Positions 36,153-47,400 of a DNA stretch of 64,000 bases are shown here, one piece after another. Position 1 is the first letter of the stretch; each line of letters starts with the position of its first letter. The stretch comes from Mytilus trossulus (taxonomy: Eukaryota > Mollusca > Bivalvia > Mytilida > Mytilidae): NCBI RefSeq assembly GCF_036588685.1, contig NC_086375.1, positions 10,223,916 to 10,287,915 on the forward strand. Direction: 5' to 3'. A program made the position numbers and the translations under genes. Under the pieces are notes generated by a model. It had not been told where the DNA came from and made no database searches. It saw nothing but the letters and a program-made list of their open reading frames with translations.

Positions 36153-37875
36153 ATGATGGCATTATCAAATTCTCTTCAGAGTGGACAAGCTCCTATACTC
36201 TGCCACTAATGAGATCAAATGGAAATGTTTACAGTGTGACTTTCTCTTGTGTACAAAATGTCAGAGACTTCATCAAAAATCTACCGACCAGCATATAATT
36301 ATAGACTTTAAAGACATAACTACATATCAACAAGAAATCAATGATCAACCAGATATAATTAATATTCCATGTAGTGTTCATAATGGACAAAACTGTTGCC
36401 AGTTTTGCAAGACTTGTGAGGAAATTATCTGTTCTTTATGTTTTCTTCAAGCCCATAACACCCACGACATGATAGGATTAGCTAAAGAATATGAGTTAAC
36501 TTTGAAAGCTGTCAATAACTTTCATACTGAAGTGGAAGAAAACATTGTACAAATTGAGAAAGGATTATCTAAACTAGTTATTAGGAAAACCTCTGAAGAA
36601 TCATTATATGAATCCGAGAAGCAGAAAATTTTGGATAGGGAAAGAACTTTAAAGAATGAAGTTGAAATGCATACACAGAATCTTTTAATGAAACTTGATC
36701 ACCGAAGGGATTTTCTTAAGAAATCAGTAGAAGACGAAGAAAATAGATCAAAGAAATTAAAAAAAGATTTAGAAATTCGTAAAGAGAGTCTAGGTCACAC
36801 CCTAAAACAAAACAATGCAACTGAAGTTTTCAACATATTCAAACAGGAAAGAGAACTAAGAGCAGACAGTAAACAGAGAGTAGCACCAGTGAACACTAGG
36901 ATTAATGGATTGCCACAATATGTACCAGGAAAACAACCAATTTTGTTATCACAACACGGAGTATTGACTGAGCTTGGAGATAAGGAACAGTACCAATTTG
37001 AATTCAAAGTGCTACAGCAGTTTAAAACTAAATTAACAATTGTAGAAAATTTAGTTTGCTGTGAAGATGGAACTCTGTAGATAAACTTCAGTACGACTAA
37101 TAAATTACAGAAGATACTTAAGAACTAAAGAAAGGATCAGAACCGGTACAAAACCTCAAGAAACTAAAAGTAATGGCGTATAGCATGGCTTTGTTACCGA
37201 CAGGGGATTTAATTATATCTTCAAAGACAGATGCTCTGCAAATACTTTCTAAGGCTACTGGAGAAATTAAGCGGTCTATATTCAGCGTTGCCTCTCTCCA
37301 AACCTTAGCTGTTCATGTCACCAAAAATAACCAAATCATTGTAGGGGTTAGAGAAAATGGAGAACCATTTCCAGTCATTGGTCCTAGACAGGTCATTGTG
37401 ATGGATATGAATGGAAGGAAAGAAAAAGTGTACCATTTAGACAATAATGGACAATCTATCTTTACAGTTCCTGCAAGAATAACGTCGGACAATGACAATA
37501 ACTTTTATGTTCTAGATCGTCTCAATGCAGATTTTGATGGTAGAATAGTTGCATTAAATAAAACCAATGGAATAAGATGGGTGTATAGCGATCATCAACA
37601 CCCCAACAAACAACGAACATTCACGCCAAAAGATTTAGTGGCTACAAAATCAGACAATATTATAGTTGCAGATAGTACCCATCACATTATTCATATCATT
37701 GACACTTATTATGGACAGTGTTTTTATTATCTGTACACTAAGGAGCAGTTAGGTATTCAGTTACCATTCTCTTAAGAGTTTGGCAATACAGGAACATTAT
37801 ACATAGGATGCGGTACATACAAAAATGGATCTGGTGGGGGCAAACTATATACAGTTCAGGTTTCAGGATTCGGCA
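36153..37875 (+). pseudogene. Broken TRIM-like (B-box, coiled-coil) gene, paralogue of 41894-43621
   Basis: Aligns along its whole length with the intact gene at 41894, including the starting ATGATG. Differences that break it: a net loss of 14 nt at about 36194-36212, which removes the second cysteine pair member of B-box 1 and brings a TAA at 36207-36209; a tryptophan codon changed to TAG at 37078-37080; a 5-nt TTAAG insertion near 37114 with a 3-nt loss soon after; a leucine codon changed to TAA at 37773-37775; and loss of the final stop. Between the lesions the reading frames are long and well conserved (299 and 200 codons), including an intact second B-box, so inactivation looks fairly recent, or the gene is a mis-assembled or variable allele. 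No intron separates the parts. Confidence 0.85.
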
Positions 37876-38102
37876 ATAGTGATTGTAGTAGTAATTTGTG
37901 TATTCAAAATGAAACCAGTTGATAATTATAGAAGTTGACCATCACATGAACACTTCAGTTCATTAATTACTTGAACACGTAGTTAAATTGACATTACAGG
38001 TATATGCAGTCTGTGCCAAACTGCGTATCGGTTTATCTGACCGAAAAAGAAATTTGATCTTTTCTACAATAGCTATCAAAGGTACCAGGATTATAATTTA
38101 GT

Positions 38103-38148
38103 ACGCCAGACGCGCGTTTCGTCTACATAAGACTCATCAGTGACGCTC
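38103..38148 (-). ncRNA. Type I hammerhead ribozyme, copy 1
   Basis: Minus-strand RNA reads, in order: stem I arm GCGUCA; core CUGAUGA; stem II GUCU/AGAC with a 5-nt loop; core GAA; a minimal stem III ACG/CGU; cleavage triplet GUC; then stem I arm UGGCGU. Stem I gives six pairs including two G-U wobbles. All invariant core bases are present. The predicted cut falls between 38109 and 38108. Confidence 0.85.
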
Positions 38149-38458
38149 AAATCAAAAATATTTATAAACCCAAACAAGTACAAAGTTGAAGAGCATTGTT
38201 GATTCAAAATTCCAAAACGTTGTGCCAAATACGGCTAAGGTAATCTATGCCTGGGATAAGAAAATCCTTAGTTTTTCAAAAAGTTCAAAGTTTTGTATAC
38301 AGGAAATTTATAAAAATTATCACATTATTGATATTCATGTCAACACCAAAGTGTTGAATACTGGGCTGGTGATACCCTCGGGGACGAAACGTCCACCAGC
38401 AGTGGCATCGACCCAGTGGTGTAAATAGCTATCAAAGGTACCAGGATTATAATTTAGT

Positions 38459-38504
38459 ACGCCAGACGCGCGTTTCGTCTACATAAGACTCATCAGTGAC
38501 GCAC
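38459..38504 (-). ncRNA. Type I hammerhead ribozyme, copy 2
   Basis: Same core, stem II, stem III and GUC cleavage triplet as copy 1. The only nearby change is GCAC for GCTC outside the paired part of stem I. Predicted cut between 38465 and 38464, 356 nt from that of copy 1. Confidence 0.85.
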
Positions 38505-38738
38505 AAATCAAAAATATTTATTAACCCAAACAAGTACAAAGTTGAAGAGCATTGTTGATTCAAAATTCCAAAAAGTTGTGCCAAATACGGCTAAGGTAAT
38601 CTATGCCTGGGATAAGAAAATCCTAAGTTTTTCAAAAAGTTCAAAGTTTTGTATACAGAAAATTTATAAAAATGACCATATTATTGATATTCATGTCAAC
38701 ACCGAAGTGTTGACTACTGGGCTGGTGATACCCTCGGG

Positions 38739-40660
38739 TATATATTCTAATAAAAAAACTAAAAACTTCTGTTTGACCTAACGAATAAAGTCACAACTGA
38801 ACAACTATCTTATAAAGTGCCATTTGTATCAACTAAAAATTGGGCTGAAGTGACCTCCGAACGATAAATGATTCTATAAAGAGGAATACCCAAATTGCAT
38901 CCATGCTTATCAAAAGCCGAATTACAGATCTTTGTTTACTTTCTTCAAATATATTGTTCAATTGGATATTACTATATACTAACTCTTCATGTTTTAAGAA
39001 GTGGATGCTTGCTATATAATTTATTTACTTATTTTATAAAGATAACGTTTTGATGACGTCGCATGGCGCCGTTTCCGTACATTTTACTTTTTTCAGTAAA
39101 CACTTCATCTGTAGAAAGATACTGCAAACGTTTTGTGTATCTAAATACTAGTATATTTACCTATGTTGAAAGACGTGCAAAGAATCATATAATAAAAAAA
39201 TAAAAAAATTGCTAAATAGGTAGAATTTGGGTATTCGGTGCAATTTGGGTACCTTGACGTTATACAATGACAACCATGACTCATAGAAACAAAATGTCAT
39301 GCATGAAATATATATTAAAAAGTAGAATCTATGAAAGGGCTGTTTTGGATATAACATCTACACGACACTGGCCGAAAATTTCATAATGTTTAAGCTGCAC
39401 ACGCACCAATTATATCAACATGATCAAAATCATTTCATATCTAATCGATTAGCAGATACCAATAGTGGACATCCTGCAATGTCTCGCCTGCTTTACCGAA
39501 TGATTGTTTGTCTGTTGAAAATCTGAAAAATATATTTTAGAAAATTAACATTTATTAATGATCTAGGACTAGGAGGTCAAGTTCTTATAAAGCCTGTGGA
39601 ACAAACCTATATACCATACAATCATTTAATACACCGAATATAGTTGACCTATTGCATAAATGTTGTTTTGAATACTAATGTTTGTCATTAAGTCTTACTG
39701 TTTAGCCATGGCTTTCTCAGTTTATTGCGACTTTATGAGTTTAAATGCCCCTTTGGTATCTTTCATCTCTCTTTTATAGCATCCAAGAAACAAATCAAAC
39801 TGTCCATATCTAATATTGAGGTCAATTTCAATTGCATGATAATAAACTCATCATAGATACCAGGATTACATTTTGTATTTACGCCAGACGTGTGTTTGTC
39901 TACAAAAGACTCATCAGTGACGCTCGAATCCCAAAATGCTAAAAAGACAAAATAAAGGACATGTAAACCTTGCGAGGAACTCACATACCAAATAAATTTA
40001 TTCTATTTGTGATAAAAGTAACAAATTCACAAACAAAACAAACGCTTTGCTGCACGCAGATGTCCAACCCTGAAAATTTGGGGCCAAAATGGACACAATA
40101 TTCACGCTTGATACAGGTCAAAAGGAGTATGTTCGGTAAGGGCAATTAAGCCCTAAATATAAAGTTCAATGAAAAGTTAAAAAATGTGCTAAGTTGACTT
40201 AAAGAGAAAGTTAAATATTAACGTTAAAAACCTTGTGTTTGAATTTCATAGATTTCTATTTACTCATACTGAATTTATTGTCCGGAAACAAAATGTCTTC
40301 GGACAAGGCAGACGACAACGACCGTGATACCAATATACGACAGCTAAAGTTTTAGAAGATTTTTGTAAAATTTTCTTTAAGATTACATAGTCTGCTTTGT
40401 CTAAAACTTTCAGGACAGATAGATCTAAATCTGATGAACATTTTATTTTATGTCAAATTTTACTCTAAATGCTTTTGTTTTAGAAATATAAGCCAAAAAA
40501 CTGCATTTATCCCCTATATTTTATTTTAGCCATGGTGGCAATTTTGCCCACCGGTTTTAGAAAAGATTTTTGTAAGAGTAAACGGACTACGATGACAACG
40601 GACGCCAAGTAATGAGAAACAATGACAACCATTTTTAAAGGTTGATTTTCCTACAAGATG
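38739..40660. other. Intergenic sequence with repeat fragments
   Basis: Contains the degenerate hammerhead copy, one arm of the AAAGGAGTAGGTCCGGTAAG element family at about 40119-40155, and at about 40360-40615 a decayed minus-strand fragment of the Helentron-like family (TTAGCCATGGTGGC and GGACGCCAAGTAATG match the 60.6-60.8 kb copy). Nothing coding is supported. Confidence 0.5.
39881..39926 (-). ncRNA. Degenerate hammerhead motif (core G missing)
   Basis: Same family, but the minus-strand sequence reads GUAGAC-AAAC instead of GUAGAC-GAAAC, so the invariant G12 of the core is absent, and stem III is ACACGU. Expected to be inactive. It is preceded by the family's CCAGGATTACA flank, showing it is an old solo copy. 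Confidence 0.7.
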
Positions 40661-41346
40661 AAAGGAGTAGGTCCGGTAAGAGCCCTTTTTGGCCTCAAAA
40701 TATAGCAGTTTCACAAAATTGATAAAATGTAAACTTTTAGTTATTTATTGAACAGATGAGTGCTTCTGCTACATAAATATGGGCTATTTTTGACTATACA
40801 ACGAACATATATCAGGTACTGGCACCTTAAAGTCATGCTAAATTACTGAATTCTTCAAAATTCTAGCATTTTAGTTAAATTTTAGACGGTTTTCGTGTAA
40901 AACGAAAATGGCCGCATTCGTGTTCATCCTTAATATTGAAATGTAAGTTGTATTTTATGATAATACATAACATATATAAAGGTTGAGGATGGACACGGAT
41001 GGGGCCACTTTCATTTTTGACAAAAAACACCCGAAAAGTGACATTTTTTGGCATATTTGTTTGATTTTTCATATTTGAGCTTGAATCGGATCGTTTTTAA
41101 TGACTTATAGTTTCAAAGGTACCAGAATTACAATTAAGTACGCCAGACGCGCGTTTCGTCTTCATAAGACTCATCAGTGACGCTCATATCAAAATATTTA
41201 TAAAGTTCATCAGTTTAAATTTATTCACATAAACTAATTGATTCAAATGAAATAGACACTTAAGTGTTTAAAAAGTGGTCAAAATCTTTTGTCACATGAA
41301 CCTGAAATTTGAGACCAAAATCGGTCCTTACCGGACCTACTCCTTT
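40661..41346. mobile_element. TIR element with AAAGGAGTAGGTCCGGTAAG ends
   Basis: The first 20 bp and the last 20 bp (CTTACCGGACCTACTCCTTT) are perfect inverted repeats 686 bp apart end to end. No transposase ORF. The solo hammerhead element sits inside it, so the TIR element is the older insertion. A partial copy of the same end lies at about 40119. Confidence 0.7.
41140..41186 (-). ncRNA. Type I hammerhead ribozyme, solo copy
   Basis: Core CUGAUGA and GAAAC intact, stem II one pair longer (GUCUU/AAGAC with AUG loop), stem III ACG/CGU and the GUC triplet present. Flank ACCAGAATTACAATTAAGTA matches the array's leading segment. It is inserted inside the TIR element at 40661-41346 and has no tandem partner nearby. 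Confidence 0.8.
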
Positions 41347-41893
41347 GTTGATTATTGACTTGTTTCTCAATAGGGAAAAGAGTTTTCTTTGTTCCCCTTT
41401 TTAGAAGGTTTTAGGAAAATAAGAAATAACAATATATAAAGATATATATAAGGAAAAAGAAGAGTGAAAATACTAATCTCTATGTAACAAGTACTGTCAA
41501 TCAAATATTATAAGTTTAATCAGTATAATCAAATCCAAACAGAGTTGCCTAGGAGTATAACACATGTGTGTATTAGACTATCAGTAACTAATATCTTTTA
41601 ATTGAAAGTCTTCCGTGTGAGAAAAATCTAACCTCAGGATAATGGAGTTATCACAGGATATAAACAAAAGGACATTTCTGAGTATTAATATCCTTTTTAC
41701 ACAGTACAGTTCTCTCAAATTTCCACTTATTATTCCCTGCTTGTATATAATACATAAACAAATGTTTTATTGATAGGCATGGTATCAGTTTTTTTCAAAT
41801 GACACTGTAATTTACATACTTGGACATTCGTGTGAGATGGTATTTTCCAGTTAAAATGAGGACAAAAAGCAAAATTTCCAGAGTAATATCTAC

Positions 41894-43621
41894 ATGATGT
41901 CATTATCAAAATCTCTGCAGAAGGGACAAGTTCCAATGTCATGTCAGATGTGTGAGGAATCCAACGAGATTAAGTGGAAATGTTTACTGTGCGACTTTCT
42001 CTTGTGTACAAAATGTCAGAAACTACACAAAAAAGTAAAATCTACCGACCAACATACAATTATAGACATTAAAGACATTGCTGCCTATCAACAAGAAGCC
42101 AAAGATCAACCAGATATAATTAATATTCCATGTAGTGTTCATAATGGACAAAACTGTTGCTTGTTTTGCAAGACATGCGAGGAAGGAATCTGCCCGTCGT
42201 GTATTCTTACAGCCCATAACAAACACAACATGATTGGATTATCTGAAGGTTACAATTTGACCATGAAAGCTGTCAAAACTTTTCATGCTGAAATAAAGGA
42301 AAACATTTTACAAACAGAAAAGGGATTATCTAAACTGAGTTTAAATGAATCTTCTGAAGAATCGAGATATGAATCAGAAAGGCAGAAAATTTTGGATAGG
42401 GAAAAAGCTTTAAAGAATGAAGTTGAAAAGCATACACAGAATCTTCTGATTGACCTTGATCGACAAATGGATTATCTCAGGAAATCAGTGCATAATGAAG
42501 AAAACAGATCAAAGAAAATAAAAAAAGATTTAGTAATTCGTGGAGAGAACCTAAGTAGATCCTTTAGTCAACATAATGCAAATGAAATTTTCGATATTTT
42601 TAAACAGGAAGTTGCACTTAGGGCAGTCGGAAAACAGAAGTTAGAACCAGTAAACACTAAATTTAAGGGATTGCCACAATATATACCAGGAAAACAGCCA
42701 ATTTTGATATCACAACACGGAGAATTGAATGAGTGTACAGATGATAAGGAACAGGAAAAATGGGAATTTCAAGTAGTACAGCAATTTAAAACTAAACTGG
42801 GACTTGTAGAAAATTTAGTCTGCTGTGAAGATGGAACACTGTGGATTAACCATTTTTTTGCTAAAAAATTACAGAAGATACAACTAAAGAAAGGATCAGT
42901 ACCAGTACATGTCATTAAGAAACTAAAAACAAATTTAATTTTTAACATGGCTTTATTACCAACAGGAGATTTACTGATATCTTTAATGGAATCTGTCCTA
43001 CAAATACTTTCACATACAACTGGAGAACTAAACCAGTCAGCATACAACTTTTCACCTCTACAAACCATAGCTGTTCATGTAACCAAAGCTAACCAAATTA
43101 TAGTGGGCGTAAGAGAGAAAGGTGAACCATTCCTAGTCAAAGGTCCTAGACAGGTCGTTGTGACAGATATGGATGGAAGGAGAGAAAAAGTTTACCATTT
43201 AGACAATGATGGGCAAACAATGTTTACAGTTCCTGCAAGAATAACTTCACACAATGACAATAACATTTTTGTTTTAGATCGTCTCAATACAGATATGGAT
43301 GGTAGGATAGTCGCAATACATAAAACCAATGGAATAAGATGGGTGTATAGTGGTCATCAACATATCAGCAAACAACACAACTTCAGGCCTAGCGATTTAT
43401 TGGCTACATCATCAGACATTTTGATAGTTACAGATATGGATATTCACATGATTCATTTCCTCAATAATGCAGGACAGTGCATGCATTACCTGAGCACTAA
43501 GGACCAGTTAGGTATTGAGTTACCATTCTCTTTAGACATTGATAATACAGGTATATTGTACATAGGCTGTAATTCATGTGGTTTTGACAAGGCCAAAATA
43601 TATACTGTTCGGGTTTCATGA
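41894..43621 (+). CDS. TRIM-like protein: two B-boxes, coiled coil, propeller-like C-terminus, no RING
   Basis: Single-exon 575-residue protein. B-box 1: C17, C20, C30, C33, C38, C41, H44, H54. B-box 2: C80, H83, C92, C95, C100, C103, H108, H111, with the classical C-x2-H-x8-C-x2-C-x4-C-x2-C-x4-H-x2-H spacing. A Lys/Glu-rich helical region at about 120-245 is the coiled coil. Residues 300-575 contain repeated strand-like blocks (LLPTGDLLIS, QIIVGVREKG, NIFVLDRLN, TGILYIGC) like the NHL/beta-propeller regions of TRIM proteins. No RING finger precedes B-box 1, so ubiquitin ligase activity is not expected from this protein alone. RING-less TRIM-like families are expanded in bivalves and often linked to innate immunity; a role here is inferred. 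The start ATGATG is shared with the pseudogene at 36153; the second ATG is an equally possible start. Confidence 0.9.
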   Translation: MMSLSKSLQKGQVPMSCQMCEESNEIKWKCLLCDFLLCTKCQKLHKKVKSTDQHTIIDIKDIAAYQQEAKDQPDIINIPCSVHNGQNCCLFCKTCEEGICPSCILTAHNKHNMIGLSEGYNLTMKAVKTFHAEIKENILQTEKGLSKLSLNESSEESRYESERQKILDREKALKNEVEKHTQNLLIDLDRQMDYLRKSVHNEENRSKKIKKDLVIRGENLSRSFSQHNANEIFDIFKQEVALRAVGKQKLEPVNTKFKGLPQYIPGKQPILISQHGELNECTDDKEQEKWEFQVVQQFKTKLGLVENLVCCEDGTLWINHFFAKKLQKIQLKKGSVPVHVIKKLKTNLIFNMALLPTGDLLISLMESVLQILSHTTGELNQSAYNFSPLQTIAVHVTKANQIIVGVREKGEPFLVKGPRQVVVTDMDGRREKVYHLDNDGQTMFTVPARITSHNDNNIFVLDRLNTDMDGRIVAIHKTNGIRWVYSGHQHISKQHNFRPSDLLATSSDILIVTDMDIHMIHFLNNAGQCMHYLSTKDQLGIELPFSLDIDNTGILYIGCNSCGFDKAKIYTVRVS

Positions 43622-43704
43622 TTCTGAAAATTTGGATTATTAAATTTGCCTACATTTAATATTAAACAATATTCTAATTACAGAGGCTGACATTGATATA
43701 AACA

Positions 43705-43830
43705 CTTCAAGACAGTGTTTTCATTACCTGTACACTAAGGATTCGTACTGTGTAGACATTGACAATACATGTACACTGTGCATAGCTTAACTGTAGTACA
43801 AAATATATACCGTTCTAGTGTATGATTTTT
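43705..43830 (+). pseudogene. 3'-end relic of a third TRIM-like copy
   Basis: About 84 bp after the intact gene's stop, the sequence again matches the gene's last 150 bp with gaps: AAGACAGTG, CATTACCTGTACACTAAGGA, TAGACATTGACAATACA, then CAAAATATATACCGTTC and GTATGATT. Several small deletions and a lost frame make it non-coding. It implies a local tandem duplication in which only the tail of one copy survives. Confidence 0.7.
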
Positions 43831-44162
43831 ATTTAGATTACTCCCTTGTATTTATGTTTTTACTTACAATGTACTGTATTTTATATTAAAAAAATATCAT
43901 TTGGATTGTTTTAAAGCCACAACTGAACTACTGCGAAAGACAGATCTAATATAGTGTCTGGTAAATCTACTCAGATTTCCAAGACTTTGGGAAAGTCTGA
44001 AATTAGCATATTGTATAACTGTTTTTTTAAGACCATGAATATACCTCAATTTTTGTTGTTGTTATTTTTGGTTGATGTACATCTTATGTCATCCTTCATT
44101 CAACAAAATTTCTTTGTTTTTGATTGCTGTTGTGAAATAACTACTCCCTTTGGTCAAATGAT

Positions 44163-44316
44163 TATCGTGAAGGAAACAAAAGTTCTAAGGTGTATATTTG
44201 TATTGCAGTAGCCACATTCATGTATAAAGTAACAACAACAAAAGAATGACGTTACAATGAAAGTTCCTTACCGACGTCCGGAGGACGTCACGCTAAAGTT
44301 CGTGGGTTTCTCAACA
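44163..44316 (-). repeat. 3' LTR of the BEL/Pao element
   Basis: On the minus strand it begins TGTTGAGAAACC and ends CTTCACGATA. Identical to the 5' LTR. The preceding minus-strand sequence ends GGCCCCGGAGAA, only a weak polypurine tract. It contains the palindromic GACGTCCTCCGGACGTC. Confidence 0.9.
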
Positions 44317-44463
44317 TTCTCCGGGGCCGCAGAAAGTGTCTCAAATATACTGAATGAACTTTTACGAATAAATGAAATGAAATATTTCTTTTGAAATTAA
44401 TGTCTGATACAAATTAAATAATTTAAATTCACTGTCACTTCACTTGAATATAATTGTAAAATG

Positions 44464-47400
44464 TCACTTTAAACACTCTCTGATTTTCTCTACGGCATCT
44501 GTCTTGGCTCTTCGCTGATATCTTTGTGTCGGTGTAGTTATTGAGTCGGGTTCACAAATCTCCAAAGGATATAACTTGACAATTGGTCTGTTTAGTTTAG
44601 AGTTAGATGTTCGGACCGTCGCAGATCGCACAAGGTTATCATTGCCATAGGTAAGTTCTTCAATTACACCGAGTTTCCATGTCGTACGTGGAGAATTGTC
44701 ATCATATATCTGGACTACATCTCCTAGTTTTACTTTTTGATTGTTATTTCCAGACACTCGGTGAAATTCACGTAAGGAGGTCAAATACTCGTGTTTCCAT
44801 CTTGCTAAAAATTGTTCAATAAGACGGAATCTCCTTTTCGCTTGATCATTCATAGTTTCATGATTGGTTGTTAAATCGGCACTATAACAGTCTGTTTCAT
44901 CTGTATATAACGGATACGGGAAAGATTTAATTTGTCTTCCATACAATAGATGCGACGGGGTAAGCGGCTCTGGATCGGCAATGTCCGACGATATATATGT
45001 AAGCGGTCTATTGTTAAGGTTAGCTTCAATTTCCACCACTAATGTCTGTAACAGAGGTAAATCTATACATGCGCGTCCAAGAATCTTTTTTAGACAATTT
45101 TTAGTTAGTCCAACCAGTCTTTCCCAAAATCCGCCGTACCATGGGGCACGTTTTGGTATGAATTTCCATGTGGTTCCAAATTGGCACAATTTGTCATGTA
45201 AAGATTTAGAGTCCGTTAACTTTCGTATTTCCTCCGCGGCGGCAACAAATGTTGTAGCATTGTCCGATATCATAACTCTTGGTATCGATTTTCTGCTTAT
45301 GAATCTACGAAAAGCTAGCATGAACGATTTTTCAGTCATATCTGGAACTATTTCAAGATGAATAGCTCGAGTATTGGCACATGTAAACAAACATATATAC
45401 ACTTTTCGAAGTAGTCCATCGTCTCCTTTGATGTTAAGCGCACCACTGAAATCGACGCCTGATATAGTAAATGGTTCTTCGGACGATAATCTATCTTTTG
45501 GTAGCGGTGGAGGATCTGGTGCTTTGTATGCAACTCCTGTTACTTTTCTACAACTTACGCATTTTCGAATTACGCATCCAACTTCTTGTCGTGCTGAAGG
45601 TATCCAATATTTTTGCCTCAAATAAGTTACGGTAGCTCCTATGCCGGAATGTAAATTTTCAATGTGAATATCATTTATAAGTTGTTTTGTTAATCTATGC
45701 TTTGTTGGTATTAAATACGGGAATTTTGCATTCTCTGGAAGTGGTGCGTTATTAATGCGTCCACCACATCGTATTAATCCGTCTTTGTCCAGATATAAAC
45801 GTAATTGACGTATCAAACTATGCGTTGACTTTGAACATAAGCTTTCAAAAACATCACTGTATCTTTCCTGTTGCACAGCTTCAATTAACTTCATTGTTGC
45901 ATTATGTATATCATGTGGTGTTAGATATGTTGTGATCAGTCTTTTAGTATTAGGAGCTGTATTACGGCAGTTATCTATGAATTTCTGTACGTAACCTAAG
46001 ATACGCGCGGTTTTGTTGAATGAATGGTATCTATCAACGTTGACTATGTTCAATACGTTGTTCTTCGTCCGTATAATGTCATCTTGCGTTTCTTGATTCT
46101 CATAGTCCTTACAAGTTGTGGTCATCACTTTATTGTCGATTTGAAATTCATTCGGCAATTGTTTCTCGTTTGTTAACCAGTCCGGACCATGCATCCATAG
46201 TTTGTTATTTTTCAATTGTTCATACGATAAACCACGTGATAATAAATCAGCAGGGTTGTGTTCTGTAGGGCAATATTTCCAGCTATGTTCACATGTGAGC
46301 TCTTTGATTTCAATAACTCTGTTTGCTATAAAGGTTTTAAGTTGCTTCCTTGAAGATATCCAGTGTAAAATAATTTGACTGTCGCTCCATAGTACACACT
46401 TTTTAACGTTCCGTAAACTTGACATTATATGTGAAGTTAACCGTCCTCCGACTAATGCTGCCATAAGTTCAAGTTGTGGTATAGTTAACTTTTTCAAAGG
46501 TGCCACTCTATTTTTAGCCATGACAAAGTTAGACTCTTCTCCTTTTATTAAGTACGCACAAGCGCCGTACGCTACTGCGCTTGCATCGGTAAATACATGT
46601 AAGGTAGGTTCATCGGTAGTGTCCATATTTTCAAAGTAACGTCTCGAAAATTCAATCTCTGTGCATTTTTTCAAGTCTTGATCGATAGAATGCCACTGCG
46701 GTCTAATTTCATCAGGTATTTGTTCGTCCCACCCTAGTTTCTGTGTCCATAAATCCTGCAATAGTATCTTGCTACGCACTGTAACTGGGCTTAGAATTCC
46801 AAGTGGGTCGTAGATTTTTGACGATCTTCTTAATATTTCTCTTTTCGTGATTTGATAATCTGGTAGCATAGACAATGGTTTGAATCCAAAACTAACACGG
46901 TCATCTTTGGTGTTCCATCGTAATCCTAAAACTTTAATACATTTGTCTCCATCGTTAACGTTTTGAGATGTAGCTAAATCGTTAAGTGCTGTACAATTCG
47001 ATGCCCATGAACGTAAGTTGAATCCACCTTTGGTCATCAGTGTTCTTGACTCTTCATAAAACTTCAATAGTTCAGTTGTGGTGTCGAAGCCTGCAATTAT
47101 GTTGTCTACGTATAATCCATCTATGAGTGTTTCAGATGTATGACTAGACTGTTCACGTAAATGCTTTAATAAGGTCGCATTCAATATAAAAGGTGAACAC
47201 GTTGCGCCGAATAGGATAGCTTTAAAGCGGTAAGTAATCAACTTTGATGTAGGGTCTGTTGAGTCCTTTAGCCAGAAAAATCTCGTCATATCTCTGTCTT
47301 TCTCGTCTAGCGTGATTTGAAGAAACGCCTTCTCTATATCCGTAACAACAGCATATGTATTCTCTCTAAATCGCATCAAAAGTGTTGATATGTCATTTAA

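Larger units (their letters stand above)
38071..38738 (-). repeat. Tandem retrozyme-like array, 356-bp unit (one full plus one partial copy)
   Basis: Unit 1 is 38071-38426; unit 2 starts at 38427 with the same AGCTATCAAAGGTACCAGG and continues to about 38738, where similarity to unit 1 stops. The copies differ at only a few positions. Each carries, on the minus strand, a hammerhead ribozyme motif at the same place, so the two predicted cleavage points are exactly 356 nt apart. Metazoan retrozymes (short tandem elements with type I hammerheads, known from mussels among others) have this size and layout. The 80-codon ORFs read from the plus strand are incidental. Confidence 0.8.

Noticed and set aside
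38186..38781. Two similar 79-80 codon ORFs in the retrozyme array
   Set aside because: They fall on the strand opposite to the ribozymes, differ at their ends and have no independent sign of coding. The similarity is due to the tandem repeat.
44981..45625. Plus-strand ORFs of 83-126 codons inside the BEL/Pao element
   Set aside because: They are shadows of the minus-strand integrase frame, which carries clear catalytic motifs.
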